From Selenomonas sp. oral taxon 126 (GTDB taxonomy: Bacteria; Bacillota; Negativicutes; Selenomonadales; Selenomonadaceae): a DNA stretch of 64,000 nucleotides. The stretch is from positions 713,486 to 777,485 of the forward strand of contig NZ_CP016201.1 in the NCBI RefSeq assembly GCF_001683335.1. Direction: 5' to 3'. Positions 40,856 to 48,273 of this stretch are shown here, piece after piece (the stretch's first letter is position 1; each line of letters opens with the position of its first letter). Both the position numbers and the translations under genes were made by a program. The notes beneath the pieces are model-generated. The model did not search any database, was not told the origin of the DNA, and was given only the letters and a program-made list of their open reading frames with translations.

Positions 40856-41120
40856 TCACGAAAAAAGCCTGCCGTCCTGTCCATCGCAGGATGCAGAGGA
40901 GCGGCGCGTCCCCCACGGGCGCAACGCTCCGGCGCACGAGACTCGGTAGGTCTTCTGGCTCTGCCTCATCGTCTGCTCCGCCTTCCCGGTTTCCCAGTGA
41001 CATATTGGAGCATCCTCAGCATTACAGCGGCGGGACCGCATCGGCTCTCAGATCTGCCGCCCGCATGGGTCGGCAGTCCCCGATTTCCCTGTTACGCCCT
41101 CTCGGGCACCGAATCTGCTT
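40856..41120 (-). promoter_or_regulatory. Cobalamin riboswitch with terminator
   Basis: Minus-strand RNA from about 41120 shows the conserved blocks in order: GGTGCCCGAGAGGGCG, ACAGGGAAATCGGGG, GGTCCCGCCGCTGTAATG, the B12-box region TGTCACTGGGAAACC, GGGAAGGCGG, and GATGAGGCAGAGCCAGAAGA followed by CCTACC. The aptamer ends near 40935. Then comes a GGAGCG/CGCTCC stem, and a CCTGC/GCAGG hairpin followed by six T (about 40861-40890), a likely intrinsic terminator. Cobalamin binding should end transcription before the receptor gene. The terminator stem is short, so a translational component is possible. Confidence 0.92.
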
Positions 41121-41135
41121 ATGAATTTGTATGAC

Positions 41136-41164
41136 AGTATAATTAAAGTATATGACCTTGTCAA
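41136..41164 (-). promoter_or_regulatory. Promoter of the riboswitch-controlled corrinoid operon
   Basis: TTGACA (41159-41164) and TATACT (41136-41141) with a 17-nt spacer on the minus strand, just ahead of the riboswitch. The remaining gap up to 41416 is AT-rich and should hold the promoter of the divergent SLC13 gene, though none is clear. Confidence 0.9.
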
Positions 41165-41416
41165 GGAATTCACGTTCTTTTCCCGCAGAAAACAAACATT
41201 TTCACGTATGAACATGCTTCGATAATAACTGCCGTTTATGCTTTCAATGTTAAAGTTTCATGGGTCTTTCACCCAAAACAAGCAGGAAAAGAGGAATAGA
41301 GAGAGAATTATAAGAATTCGTCGAAAGAAAGTTTCCGAAATGTATACGGAAACTAAATCGGGGTTGTTGATACCCGCAGCAATCCCGAACGAACTGTATG
41401 AATAGGAGATGTATTC

Positions 41417-42676
41417 ATGGATGCAGCAATGCTGACACTGGGTGTTCTCGGGGTGGCGGCGTTCCTCTTCGCCACAGAGATTATCCCTCTCGCCGTCACG
41501 GCAATGGGCGCGGCGATCGCGCTCGGCCTCTTGGGGGTACTCACCCCGGCACAGGTTTTCTCAGGTCTCTCTAATTCCACCGTCGTCCTCTTTGCCGGTA
41601 TGTTCATCATCGGCGCCGCGATGTTCCAGACGGGACTCGCGCAAAAAATCGGCATCGCCGTCGTCAAAAAATCGGGCAATGACGAGCGTGCATTAATGGC
41701 GGCACTGATGCTCATAACGATTGTGCTCTCGTCCGTGTCCTCGAACACGGCGACGGTTGCCTGCCTCATGCCCGTTGTCATCCAGATCTGCGCTGCGGCA
41801 AAGCTGCCCGTCTCGCCGCAGCTCATGGCGCTCGCCGTCGCAGCAAACGTCGGCGGTACGATCACGATGATCGGCACGCCGCCGAACATCCTCATGAGTG
41901 CAACGCTTGGTGCCTCGGGGCTGACGCCGTTCGGCTTCTTCGAGTTCGCGTGGATCGGTGTCCCGCTCTCCATCGTCGGCGTGATCTACATGCTGACCAT
42001 CGGCCGCAAGCTCTGCCCGCGCAGACTCGTGGACAGCGAGGCGGTTACAGGCGAAGCGGAGGAGGCAAAGGATCCGCGCAAGATGATCATCTGCGCCGCC
42101 ATCCTCGTCGGCGTTGTCATCGCAATGGTGCTCGAAAAGCAGATCAACGTTCCGATGCAGACCTCGGCGATCATCGGCGGCCTCCTCTGCGTCCTCACGG
42201 GCTGCCTCACGGAGAAACAGGCATATCAGGGCGTTGACTGGACAACGATCTTCCTCTTCGCCGGAATGCTCCCGCTCGCGAGCGCCATGGATCACAGCGG
42301 TGCGGGCAAGCTCATTGCGGACTTCGTCGTCGGTCTCATGGGCGACGCCCCTGCCCCCATGCTCATTGTCGCGGCGATGTTCGTCCTCTCCTGCGGTCTC
42401 ACACAATTCATGTCAAACACGGCAGCAGCCGCACTCCTCGCGCCGATTGCGATCTCCATCGCCCAGACCATCGGCGTCTCCCCGTATCCGGTCGTCATGG
42501 CCATCGGCATTGCGGCATCCTGCGCGTTCACGACGCCTGTCGCAACCCCGCCGAACACCCTCGTCCTCGGCCCCGGTCAGTTCCGTTTCATGGACTATGT
42601 CAAGGTTGGCGTACCGCTCGTCATCATCTCACTGCTCGTCTGCCTTGTCGTCATCCCCATCGTCTGGCCGTTCTAA
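41417..42676 (+). CDS. SLC13/DASS-family sodium-coupled anion transporter
   Basis: 419 residues, about eleven membrane segments, with an internal repeat. Signature loops are VLSSVSSNTATVACLMPVVI and LTQFMSNTAAAALLAPIAIS (SNT motifs in both halves). VGGTITMIGTPPNILMSATL and FTTPVATPPNTLVLGPGQFR supply the matching re-entrant hairpins. The family imports di- or tricarboxylates or sulfate with sodium. Which anion is not visible. Two serine-hydroxymethyltransferase-like genes follow on the same strand, after a hairpin region, so a link to an organic acid or amino acid pathway is possible. Start after ATAGGAGATGTATTC. Confidence 0.88.
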   Translation: MDAAMLTLGVLGVAAFLFATEIIPLAVTAMGAAIALGLLGVLTPAQVFSGLSNSTVVLFAGMFIIGAAMFQTGLAQKIGIAVVKKSGNDERALMAALMLITIVLSSVSSNTATVACLMPVVIQICAAAKLPVSPQLMALAVAANVGGTITMIGTPPNILMSATLGASGLTPFGFFEFAWIGVPLSIVGVIYMLTIGRKLCPRRLVDSEAVTGEAEEAKDPRKMIICAAILVGVVIAMVLEKQINVPMQTSAIIGGLLCVLTGCLTEKQAYQGVDWTTIFLFAGMLPLASAMDHSGAGKLIADFVVGLMGDAPAPMLIVAAMFVLSCGLTQFMSNTAAAALLAPIAISIAQTIGVSPYPVVMAIGIAASCAFTTPVATPPNTLVLGPGQFRFMDYVKVGVPLVIISLLVCLVVIPIVWPF

Positions 42677-42769
42677 AAACTTCCTAAATATAAGCGGCAG
42701 CTGCGGATATCTCCGCGCATCGTGCTGAACCGTGAATGAATTGAACTGAATTGAAAAGTCGTTCACCGC

Positions 42770-42824
42770 ATGACAGGTGTGCCCACGGGTGCACCTGTCA
42801 TTTCACGGCGCGCTGTGCGCCGCA
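42770..42824 (+). terminator. Two hairpins between the transporter and the first SHMT-like gene
   Basis: ATGACAGGTG pairs with CACCTGTCAT (42770-42801), followed by CGGCGCG/TGCGCCG (about 42805-42822), ending 20 nt before the next start. The first has only a short T run, so it may be an attenuator or processing site rather than a full terminator. Confidence 0.5.
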
Positions 42825-42843
42825 GCATGATGAGGAGAATATC

Positions 42844-44163
42844 ATGAAAAAAGAAGAAATGCTGAACCATCTGAAGGCATTTGACCCCGCGATCTTCACT
42901 CTCCTGCAGGACGAGATTCAGCGGCAGCGCTGCACCCTCTCACTGGTGCCGACGGTCAACGCCATGTCGCCGCTCGCCGCCTTTCTCGAGGGGAGTGCGC
43001 TCGCGAACAGCACCCTCGAGGGCTGTGGGGAGCGTCATGCCAGCTCCGTCGAGGAGCTCGTACGCACGCGTGCACAGGAACTCTTCGGCAGTGAGCACGC
43101 TGTCGTGCGACTCGGCAACATCGCCGCTGCCTCGCGCGTCGCATTTCTCGCGCTCCTGCAGCCGGGGGACAAGGTACTCTCCTTCAACCTGCGGAAACAG
43201 GAGCATTGCGCGGGACTGAGCTACCATTTTGAGAACTTCGGTATCGACCCGACACTCCAAAAGGTGGATTGGGATGAGGTCATGGCGATGGCGGAGCGGA
43301 TCAAACCGCGCCTCATCATCTTCTCGCCCGTCAGCTATCCGTGCGTGCCGAACTACGAGCGGCTCGCCGCCGTTGCGCACGCCGTAGGCGCATATCTCTG
43401 GATCGACATCGGGCAGTGCGTCGGGCTCGTCGCGGCGGGACTCATCCCCTCGCCCGTGGCGATTGCCGACGTCGTCAGCTTCCCGACGAACGACTCGCTC
43501 CGAGGGCCTGACGGCGCGATCCTCCTCTGCAAAAAGGAGCTTGCGCCGCAGATGGATGCCGCCGTCGCGAACACGGGACATATCTCCCTGCACATGAACC
43601 ACCTCGCAGCGCTCGGCTTTGCCCTGCACGCGGCAAGTCAGCCGAAATTCCGCGCGTACGGCGAGCAGGTGCTCGCGAATAGCCGGGCCCTCGCCGCTGC
43701 GCTCAAAGAACGCGGCATCAACCTCCTCGCGGGCGGCACCGAGACCCATCTCATCCTCGCCGCCCCCGCTGCGGGCGTTGACATCACAGACACCGTGCAC
43801 GCCCTCGGACGCATGGGCATCTACGTCAAGCGCGACAAGATCCCGACCATGCGCCCCGAGATCCTGCTCTCCGCACTGCGCCTCTCGACGCTGAACCCGA
43901 CCACGCGCGGGCTGAAGGAGGCGGATATGCCCGTCATCGCCGACGTGCTCGCACGCACCCTCAGCGGAAAATGCCCCGCCGAGGAGGAGGATGCCACGCG
44001 CATGAAGATCGCAAAGCTCCTCATGGACAAGCCCGTCTTTTCCGAGGAGTGGATGAACGTCGATGCCACCGCGCAGACCGTCGCCCCCTCCTCCGACACG
44101 GGCAGCGTCCACGAGCACGCCGCCAGCGAGCGCAAGTCCATCCTCAAGCATTTGTTCCAATAA
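42844..44163 (+). CDS. Serine hydroxymethyltransferase-like protein lacking the PLP lysine, first paralogue
   Basis: 439 residues, fold type I. It aligns with GlyA along most of its length: YLWIDIGQCVGLVAAGLIPS (for VDMAHIAGLVAAG), FPTNDSLRGPDGAILL (for TTTHKTLRGPRGG), LNPTTRG near the end, and the Arg that holds the substrate carboxylate in SALRLSTL. The Schiff-base lysine is Asp217 here, the stacking His is replaced by Gln191, and the YAEGYPGKRYYGG loop is missing. PLP-dependent serine/glycine interconversion is therefore unlikely. A 50-residue C-terminal tail follows. A paralogue lies 240 nt downstream. Function unknown. Confidence 0.8.
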   Translation: MKKEEMLNHLKAFDPAIFTLLQDEIQRQRCTLSLVPTVNAMSPLAAFLEGSALANSTLEGCGERHASSVEELVRTRAQELFGSEHAVVRLGNIAAASRVAFLALLQPGDKVLSFNLRKQEHCAGLSYHFENFGIDPTLQKVDWDEVMAMAERIKPRLIIFSPVSYPCVPNYERLAAVAHAVGAYLWIDIGQCVGLVAAGLIPSPVAIADVVSFPTNDSLRGPDGAILLCKKELAPQMDAAVANTGHISLHMNHLAALGFALHAASQPKFRAYGEQVLANSRALAAALKERGINLLAGGTETHLILAAPAAGVDITDTVHALGRMGIYVKRDKIPTMRPEILLSALRLSTLNPTTRGLKEADMPVIADVLARTLSGKCPAEEEDATRMKIAKLLMDKPVFSEEWMNVDATAQTVAPSSDTGSVHEHAASERKSILKHLFQ

Positions 44164-44176
44164 CGGAGCAGTAACC

Positions 44177-44216
44177 AAACTCCGACCGCGTGCAGAAGTG
44201 TGCGGTCGGAGTTTTT
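44177..44216 (+). terminator. Terminator after the first SHMT-like gene
   Basis: AAACTCCGACCGC pairs with GCGGTCGGAGTTT, T run after. A TATACT (44280-44285) further on probably belongs to a promoter for the second paralogue, so the two are transcribed separately. Confidence 0.9.
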
Positions 44217-44402
44217 GATTTCATCGCATAAAATATTCAGAAGCGTCAACAAATGGATGATTTGTGCGCCGCATTGTGCTATACTAAAGGGACAAGACTG
44301 AAATGGATGCGTCTGCCCCTAAGCGCCCCCTAGTGGAGCAAAGGGATGCACGGCGCATGTTATGACGCATACATCCATTTTTACGGAAGAGGAGAATTGC
44401 CC

Positions 44403-45638
44403 ATGAAACGTGCAGAAGTCGTCAGCCATCTCAAAACCTTTGACCCCGAGATCTATAACCTCTTGGAGGAGGAGCGCCAGCGCCAGCACTACACCCTCTC
44501 CCTCATGCCGAACATGAACGCCATGTCGCCGTTCGCGAAATATCTTGAGGGCAGTGTGCTCACGAACAGCTTCTTTGACCGCCACGACGAGACCACGAGC
44601 GGCGGACTCCACCTCGATGCCATCGTGCGCAGGCGTGCCATGGAGCTTTTCCACAGCGACCATGCCATCGTGCGCCTCGGCAACATCGTCGCCGCCTCGC
44701 GCGTTGTCTTTCAGGCACTGCTGGAGCCGGGCGATACAGTCCTCTCCTTCAATCTCAGGAAAAAAGATCACGTCACGGGTCTCTCCTACAACTTTGAGAA
44801 CTACGGCATCGAGCCGGGCTCGCAGGAGATCGACTGGGGCGCAGTGCGGGCGCAGGCGGAGCGCGTGAAGCCGCGCCTCATCATCTTCTCGCCCGTCAGC
44901 TATCCGCGCACGATCGACTATCAGATCCTCTACGAGATTGCACAGACCGTCGATGCCTGCCTCTGGGTCGACATCAGCCAGTCCGTCGGTCTGGTCGCGG
45001 CAAAGCTCGTCCCCTCGCCCGTGCCTCTCGCCGATGTCGTCACCTTCTCCACGCGCGACTCGCTCAGAGGACCCGACGGTGCCGTCCTCCTCACGAAGCG
45101 CGATATCGCTGCACGCATGGATGCGGCCGTCATCAACACGGGGCATGAGGCGTTGCACATGAACCACCTCGCCGCGCTCGGCGTCGTCCTGCGCGAGGCG
45201 GGCAGCGACCGCTACCGCAGCTACGCCGCGCAGGTCGTACAGAACGCGCAGGTGCTCGCGCGCACCCTCGCCGACCACGGCGCCTCCGTCCTCTGCGGCG
45301 GCACGGACACCCACCTCGTCCTCGCCTCTGCCGCCGCCGGCATTGATACAGCAGCTGCGGTCAAGGCAATCGGTCAGATGGGCATCCGCGTCAAGACCGA
45401 CAACGTCCCCACGATGAACTCCGGCCTCTTCCTCCACGCCCTGCGCCTCTCGACCTCGAACCCGACCACGCGAGGTATGCGTGAGGAGGACATCGCCTAC
45501 ATCGGCTCGCTCCTCGCAAAGCCGCTCACCACCATTCTCTCCCACGAGGAGATCGAAAAGACGCGGCAGGAAATCCTCGCCCTCGTCAAGGATGCCCCCG
45601 TCTTCTCCGAAGAGTGGATGGGCGACTCCGAGGGCTGA
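44403..45638 (+). CDS. Serine hydroxymethyltransferase-like protein lacking the PLP lysine, second paralogue
   Basis: 411 residues, closely related to the previous gene product and lacking its C-terminal tail. The same changes occur: LWVDISQSVGLVAAKLVPSP, then FSTRDSLRGPDGAVLL with Asp219 where SHMT has its PLP lysine. The carboxylate-binding Arg is kept in HALRLSTSNPTTRG. That both copies keep the same substitution while the fold is well preserved argues against random decay and for a changed, non-PLP role. Start at 44403 after GAAGAGGAGAATTGCCC. Confidence 0.8.
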   Translation: MKRAEVVSHLKTFDPEIYNLLEEERQRQHYTLSLMPNMNAMSPFAKYLEGSVLTNSFFDRHDETTSGGLHLDAIVRRRAMELFHSDHAIVRLGNIVAASRVVFQALLEPGDTVLSFNLRKKDHVTGLSYNFENYGIEPGSQEIDWGAVRAQAERVKPRLIIFSPVSYPRTIDYQILYEIAQTVDACLWVDISQSVGLVAAKLVPSPVPLADVVTFSTRDSLRGPDGAVLLTKRDIAARMDAAVINTGHEALHMNHLAALGVVLREAGSDRYRSYAAQVVQNAQVLARTLADHGASVLCGGTDTHLVLASAAAGIDTAAAVKAIGQMGIRVKTDNVPTMNSGLFLHALRLSTSNPTTRGMREEDIAYIGSLLAKPLTTILSHEEIEKTRQEILALVKDAPVFSEEWMGDSEG

Positions 45639-45668
45639 AATCGCAGAATCGCTATTTGCATAGAACAG

Positions 45669-45700
45669 CGCCCCACCGAGAATGATCGGCGGGGCGTATT
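45669..45700 (+). terminator. Terminator after the second SHMT-like gene
   Basis: CGCCCCACCGA pairs with TCGGCGGGGCG, one mismatch, then TATTTCGTT. Confidence 0.75.
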
Positions 45701-45756
45701 TCGTTGCAGATGAATGCATTTGATGCTATACTGAAAATAAAAAGGAGGTGTGCCCT

Positions 45757-46053
45757 ATGGCAAACGCTTTGGTACAATTTCGCACGGATGAGACGGAGCG
45801 GACAAAAGCCGCCGCGATCTGTGCCGCACTCGGCATGGATCTCCCGACCTATCTTCGTATGTGCGTGTCCCGCCTCGTCCGTGAGCGCGGGATCCCGTTT
45901 CACATGCATCTGGACGACGCGCCGATGATACGCGGCATCCGCGCAATGCAGCAGGCCTCGATGATTGCACGCGAGCAAGGCATTGCAGACACGAGAAATG
46001 CTCAATCGATTGATCTGACCCACCAAGAAAAACAGAAGGACTTCATTTCTTGA
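45757..46053 (+). CDS. RelB/DinJ-family antitoxin (no toxin seen)
   Basis: 98 residues: MANALVQFRTDETERTKAAA, then ICAALGMDLPTYLRMCVSRL and VRERGIPF, the DinJ ribbon-helix-helix layout. The C-terminal part (IRAMQQASMIAREQGIADTR) would wrap a toxin. Start at 45757 after AAAGGAGGTG, behind a TATACT -10. No YafQ or RelE toxin follows; the next feature is a YgiT-like fragment on the other strand. Orphan antitoxin. Confidence 0.85.
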   Translation: MANALVQFRTDETERTKAAAICAALGMDLPTYLRMCVSRLVRERGIPFHMHLDDAPMIRGIRAMQQASMIAREQGIADTRNAQSIDLTHQEKQKDFIS

Positions 46054-46175
46054 AATTTTCCGAAATCCTTATTGACAATATATAGTACAACGTGCGATGC
46101 TGCGCAGCATATCGTTTTCAGATACGTCCCCGTCCCCTCCTTCATCGTCCCGTCTTTGCAAATCAGGCAATTCAT
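46002..46175 (-). pseudogene. Fragment of a YgiT/MqsA-type zinc-ribbon protein
   Basis: 57 codons starting MNCLICKDGTMKEGTGTYLK, the first zinc knuckle and loop of YgiT-type proteins; the second Cys pair expected 30 residues on is absent and the rest looks random. Its ATG shares one base with the ppx stop. It is probably a truncated antitoxin remnant and may not be translated. Confidence 0.4.
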
Positions 46176-47086
46176 CACTGCTCCACCCCGATGATTTCCT
46201 TCCATATATATCCCTCTCTGACGCCCGAGTCGCTGTAGAGGATGTCCTCGGCGACGAAGGTGGCGGCGAGTGTGTGCGCGATGACCATGCCGGGGATGAT
46301 ATTGTGGAGGCGGTCGGGTGCGGAGCGCAGGAGAACGGCGGTATCATGCTCACTGAGGGACTGTCCCGTGGAAAACAGGCCGATCATCGCGGGCAGATGA
46401 CACACGTCGATGAGGCGGTTCTGCTCCTCGGGATAGAGGAGTGCGTGCATGCGGCTCGCACTGCTGAGCACCCCGCCCATGCCGATCATGTGCTGCGCGC
46501 GTAAGGCACGCAGGTCGGGTGCGCCCGCGAGGATATCCGCGACTGCCGCGCGGATGCACCCACATTCATCGGGGGTCGGGAGGAGTCCCGCAACATGCGC
46601 CTTCGACATGGCAAGTGAGCCGATCGGGAGACTCCAACGCCCCTGCATCTCGTGCGCCGCATAGGAGATGATCTCTGTGCTGCCGCCGCCAATGTCGACC
46701 ATGATGCCGTCCGCATGCGCAATGCTCGCAGTTGCGCCGATAAAGTCATATGCCGCCTCCTCCTCGCCGCTGATGATGCGGATGGAGACGCCCGTGCGCC
46801 GCATGATCTCCTCCGTGGCGGCGCGGCTGTTCGTGGCAGAGCGCAGCGCTGCCGTCGCAAAGGCATGAACGTGCGCGATGCCGAAGGTCTCGATGAACTC
46901 CATAAAGCCGCGCAGGATTTTGACCGTCTTTTCGACGCCCTCACGCACGAGCCGGCCGCGCGAGAGATAGCCCGCAAGCCCGACCGTATGCTTGCGCTTC
47001 AGCAAAAGGGTAAACTCTCTGCCCTCGATCTGATAGATGGCCATGCGGATGGTGTTCGACCCGATGTCGATGATTGCGTGCAGCAT
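46175..47086 (-). CDS. Ppx/GppA-family phosphatase
   Basis: 303 residues, actin-like ATPase fold. The phosphate-binding loops are DIGSNTIRM at 7-15 and DIGGGSTEII at 131-140. The catalytic glutamate region is RIISGEEEAAYDF (103-115). It corresponds to the short, N-terminal two-domain form that hydrolyses polyphosphate or pppGpp. The gene is 4 nt downstream of a threonine-synthase-like gene; both probably form one operon. Which substrate is used cannot be told from the sequence. Confidence 0.92.
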   Translation of the reverse strand: MLHAIIDIGSNTIRMAIYQIEGREFTLLLKRKHTVGLAGYLSRGRLVREGVEKTVKILRGFMEFIETFGIAHVHAFATAALRSATNSRAATEEIMRRTGVSIRIISGEEEAAYDFIGATASIAHADGIMVDIGGGSTEIISYAAHEMQGRWSLPIGSLAMSKAHVAGLLPTPDECGCIRAAVADILAGAPDLRALRAQHMIGMGGVLSSASRMHALLYPEEQNRLIDVCHLPAMIGLFSTGQSLSEHDTAVLLRSAPDRLHNIIPGMVIAHTLAATFVAEDILYSDSGVREGYIWKEIIGVEQ

Positions 47087-47090
47087 GGGA

Positions 47091-48092
47091 CTAGCGCTTC
47101 AGCCCGCTGCCGGGCACGGGGATGATGACGCGATAGTTGTCGGGCATGCCATCCGCAAAGAAGGCACGCGCGCCCGCAAGCCCCGCCGCTGCGGTCAGCT
47201 CGGCGTAGATGCCGCGCCGATTGAGGGTCTTTGCCGCCTTCAGGATCTCGCTGTCCTCGACGGCGACAACATCGCCCCCGCTGCGGCGCAGCGCCTTCAG
47301 GATGTCCTCCATGCGCGGCGGCGCCCCCACGCGGATGGTCTCGGCAATCGTATTCTTGCGCGGCGTCTCGGGCAGCTCGTGGAACGCCTCGACGACAGGT
47401 GCACACTTTGTGCTCTGAACGCCGACAAAATGCGGGAGCCGCCCAATCTCGGCAAAGCCCTGGTAGAGTCCGAGGAGGAGCGAGCCGTTCCCGACAGGGA
47501 CAAAGATATAGTCGGGCACCGTGTCGCCAAGCTCGTGATAAATTTCGTGTGCCATACTCTTGATTCCGTCGGCAAAGAGGGGGTTGTAGACGTGCGAGGC
47601 ATAGTAGTCGCTGCCCAGTTCCGCGCGCAGGACACTGCTCGCGTTCATGCGCCCGTTCGGCACGCGCACCACCTCCGCGCCGTACGCCGTGATCTGCTTA
47701 GCGCGCTCGGCGGAGATGTCATCGGGCACGTAGACCCTGCACGCAATGCCCGCCGCCGCCGCATATGCCGCGACCGCCGCGCCCGCATTGCCCGCCGAGT
47801 CGACTGCGACACGGTCGATGCCGAGATGCGCAAGCTCGCCGATGAGGCGCTTCGCCCCGCGATCCTTGAACGAACCGGTCGGCTGGCGATCCTCCATTTT
47901 GAAGTAGTAGCGGCAGCCGTCGATGACGAGCGGCAGGAGTGGCGTCTCCACCTCACCGAGCGTCACCGCCTCGTGGCGGTCGCCCGCATCCATCGCGCTC
48001 TGATACAGACGAAAAAGCCCACCGCATTCACACGCATAGGCGTGCGTTGCGACGGGGTATTCCTTTTTGCAGCGCTCACAGTAGAAGTGCAT
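47091..48092 (-). CDS. Threonine-synthase-like PLP enzyme
   Basis: 333 residues, fold type II. The N-terminal zinc-ribbon-like part has Cys5, Cys8, Cys21 and Cys23 (CERCKK, CECGG). The PLP lysine is Lys76 in TGSFKDRGA, and the phosphate-binding loop is VPVGNGSLLLGLY. SAGNAGAAVAAYAAAAGI is the substrate loop. It resembles ThrC of the archaeal/short bacterial type, converting phosphohomoserine to threonine, but related enzymes with other substrates (threonine or diaminopropionate lyases) exist. No hom or thrB gene is near. Start after AGGAGGAGATCCATC. Confidence 0.82.
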   Translation of the reverse strand: MHFYCERCKKEYPVATHAYACECGGLFRLYQSAMDAGDRHEAVTLGEVETPLLPLVIDGCRYYFKMEDRQPTGSFKDRGAKRLIGELAHLGIDRVAVDSAGNAGAAVAAYAAAAGIACRVYVPDDISAERAKQITAYGAEVVRVPNGRMNASSVLRAELGSDYYASHVYNPLFADGIKSMAHEIYHELGDTVPDYIFVPVGNGSLLLGLYQGFAEIGRLPHFVGVQSTKCAPVVEAFHELPETPRKNTIAETIRVGAPPRMEDILKALRRSGGDVVAVEDSEILKAAKTLNRRGIYAELTAAAGLAGARAFFADGMPDNYRVIIPVPGSGLKR

Positions 48093-48144
48093 GATGGATC
48101 TCCTCCTTCGGAACGTATGAGATTGTAACAGTATATGAGCAGAT

Positions 48145-48273
48145 AAGCCTCCCCCGCCAATGCGGGGGAGGGGCCTGTGCGCGGAACGTGTAGACCGCTT
48201 GCGGTGGAAGGGGCACCCCCTATCGGCTCACTGCGTTCGCCACTTCCCCCGTCCCGACAGGGGAAGCTGAATT
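48145..48273 (-). repeat. GC-rich palindromic repeats, family 2, overlapping a gene end
   Basis: Hairpin CCTCCCCCGCC/GGCGGGGGAGG type at 48149-48173, then GACCGCTTGCGGTGGAAGG, and a second unit (CCCTATCGGCTCACTGCG ... CACTTCCCCCGTCCCGACAG). Its last 54 nt are read as the final codons of the minus-strand sulfatase-fold gene. Confidence 0.65.

Noticed and set aside
46002-46175. Complete YgiT-type antitoxin
   Set aside because: The second zinc-binding Cys pair and the helix-turn-helix are missing; kept only as a fragment.
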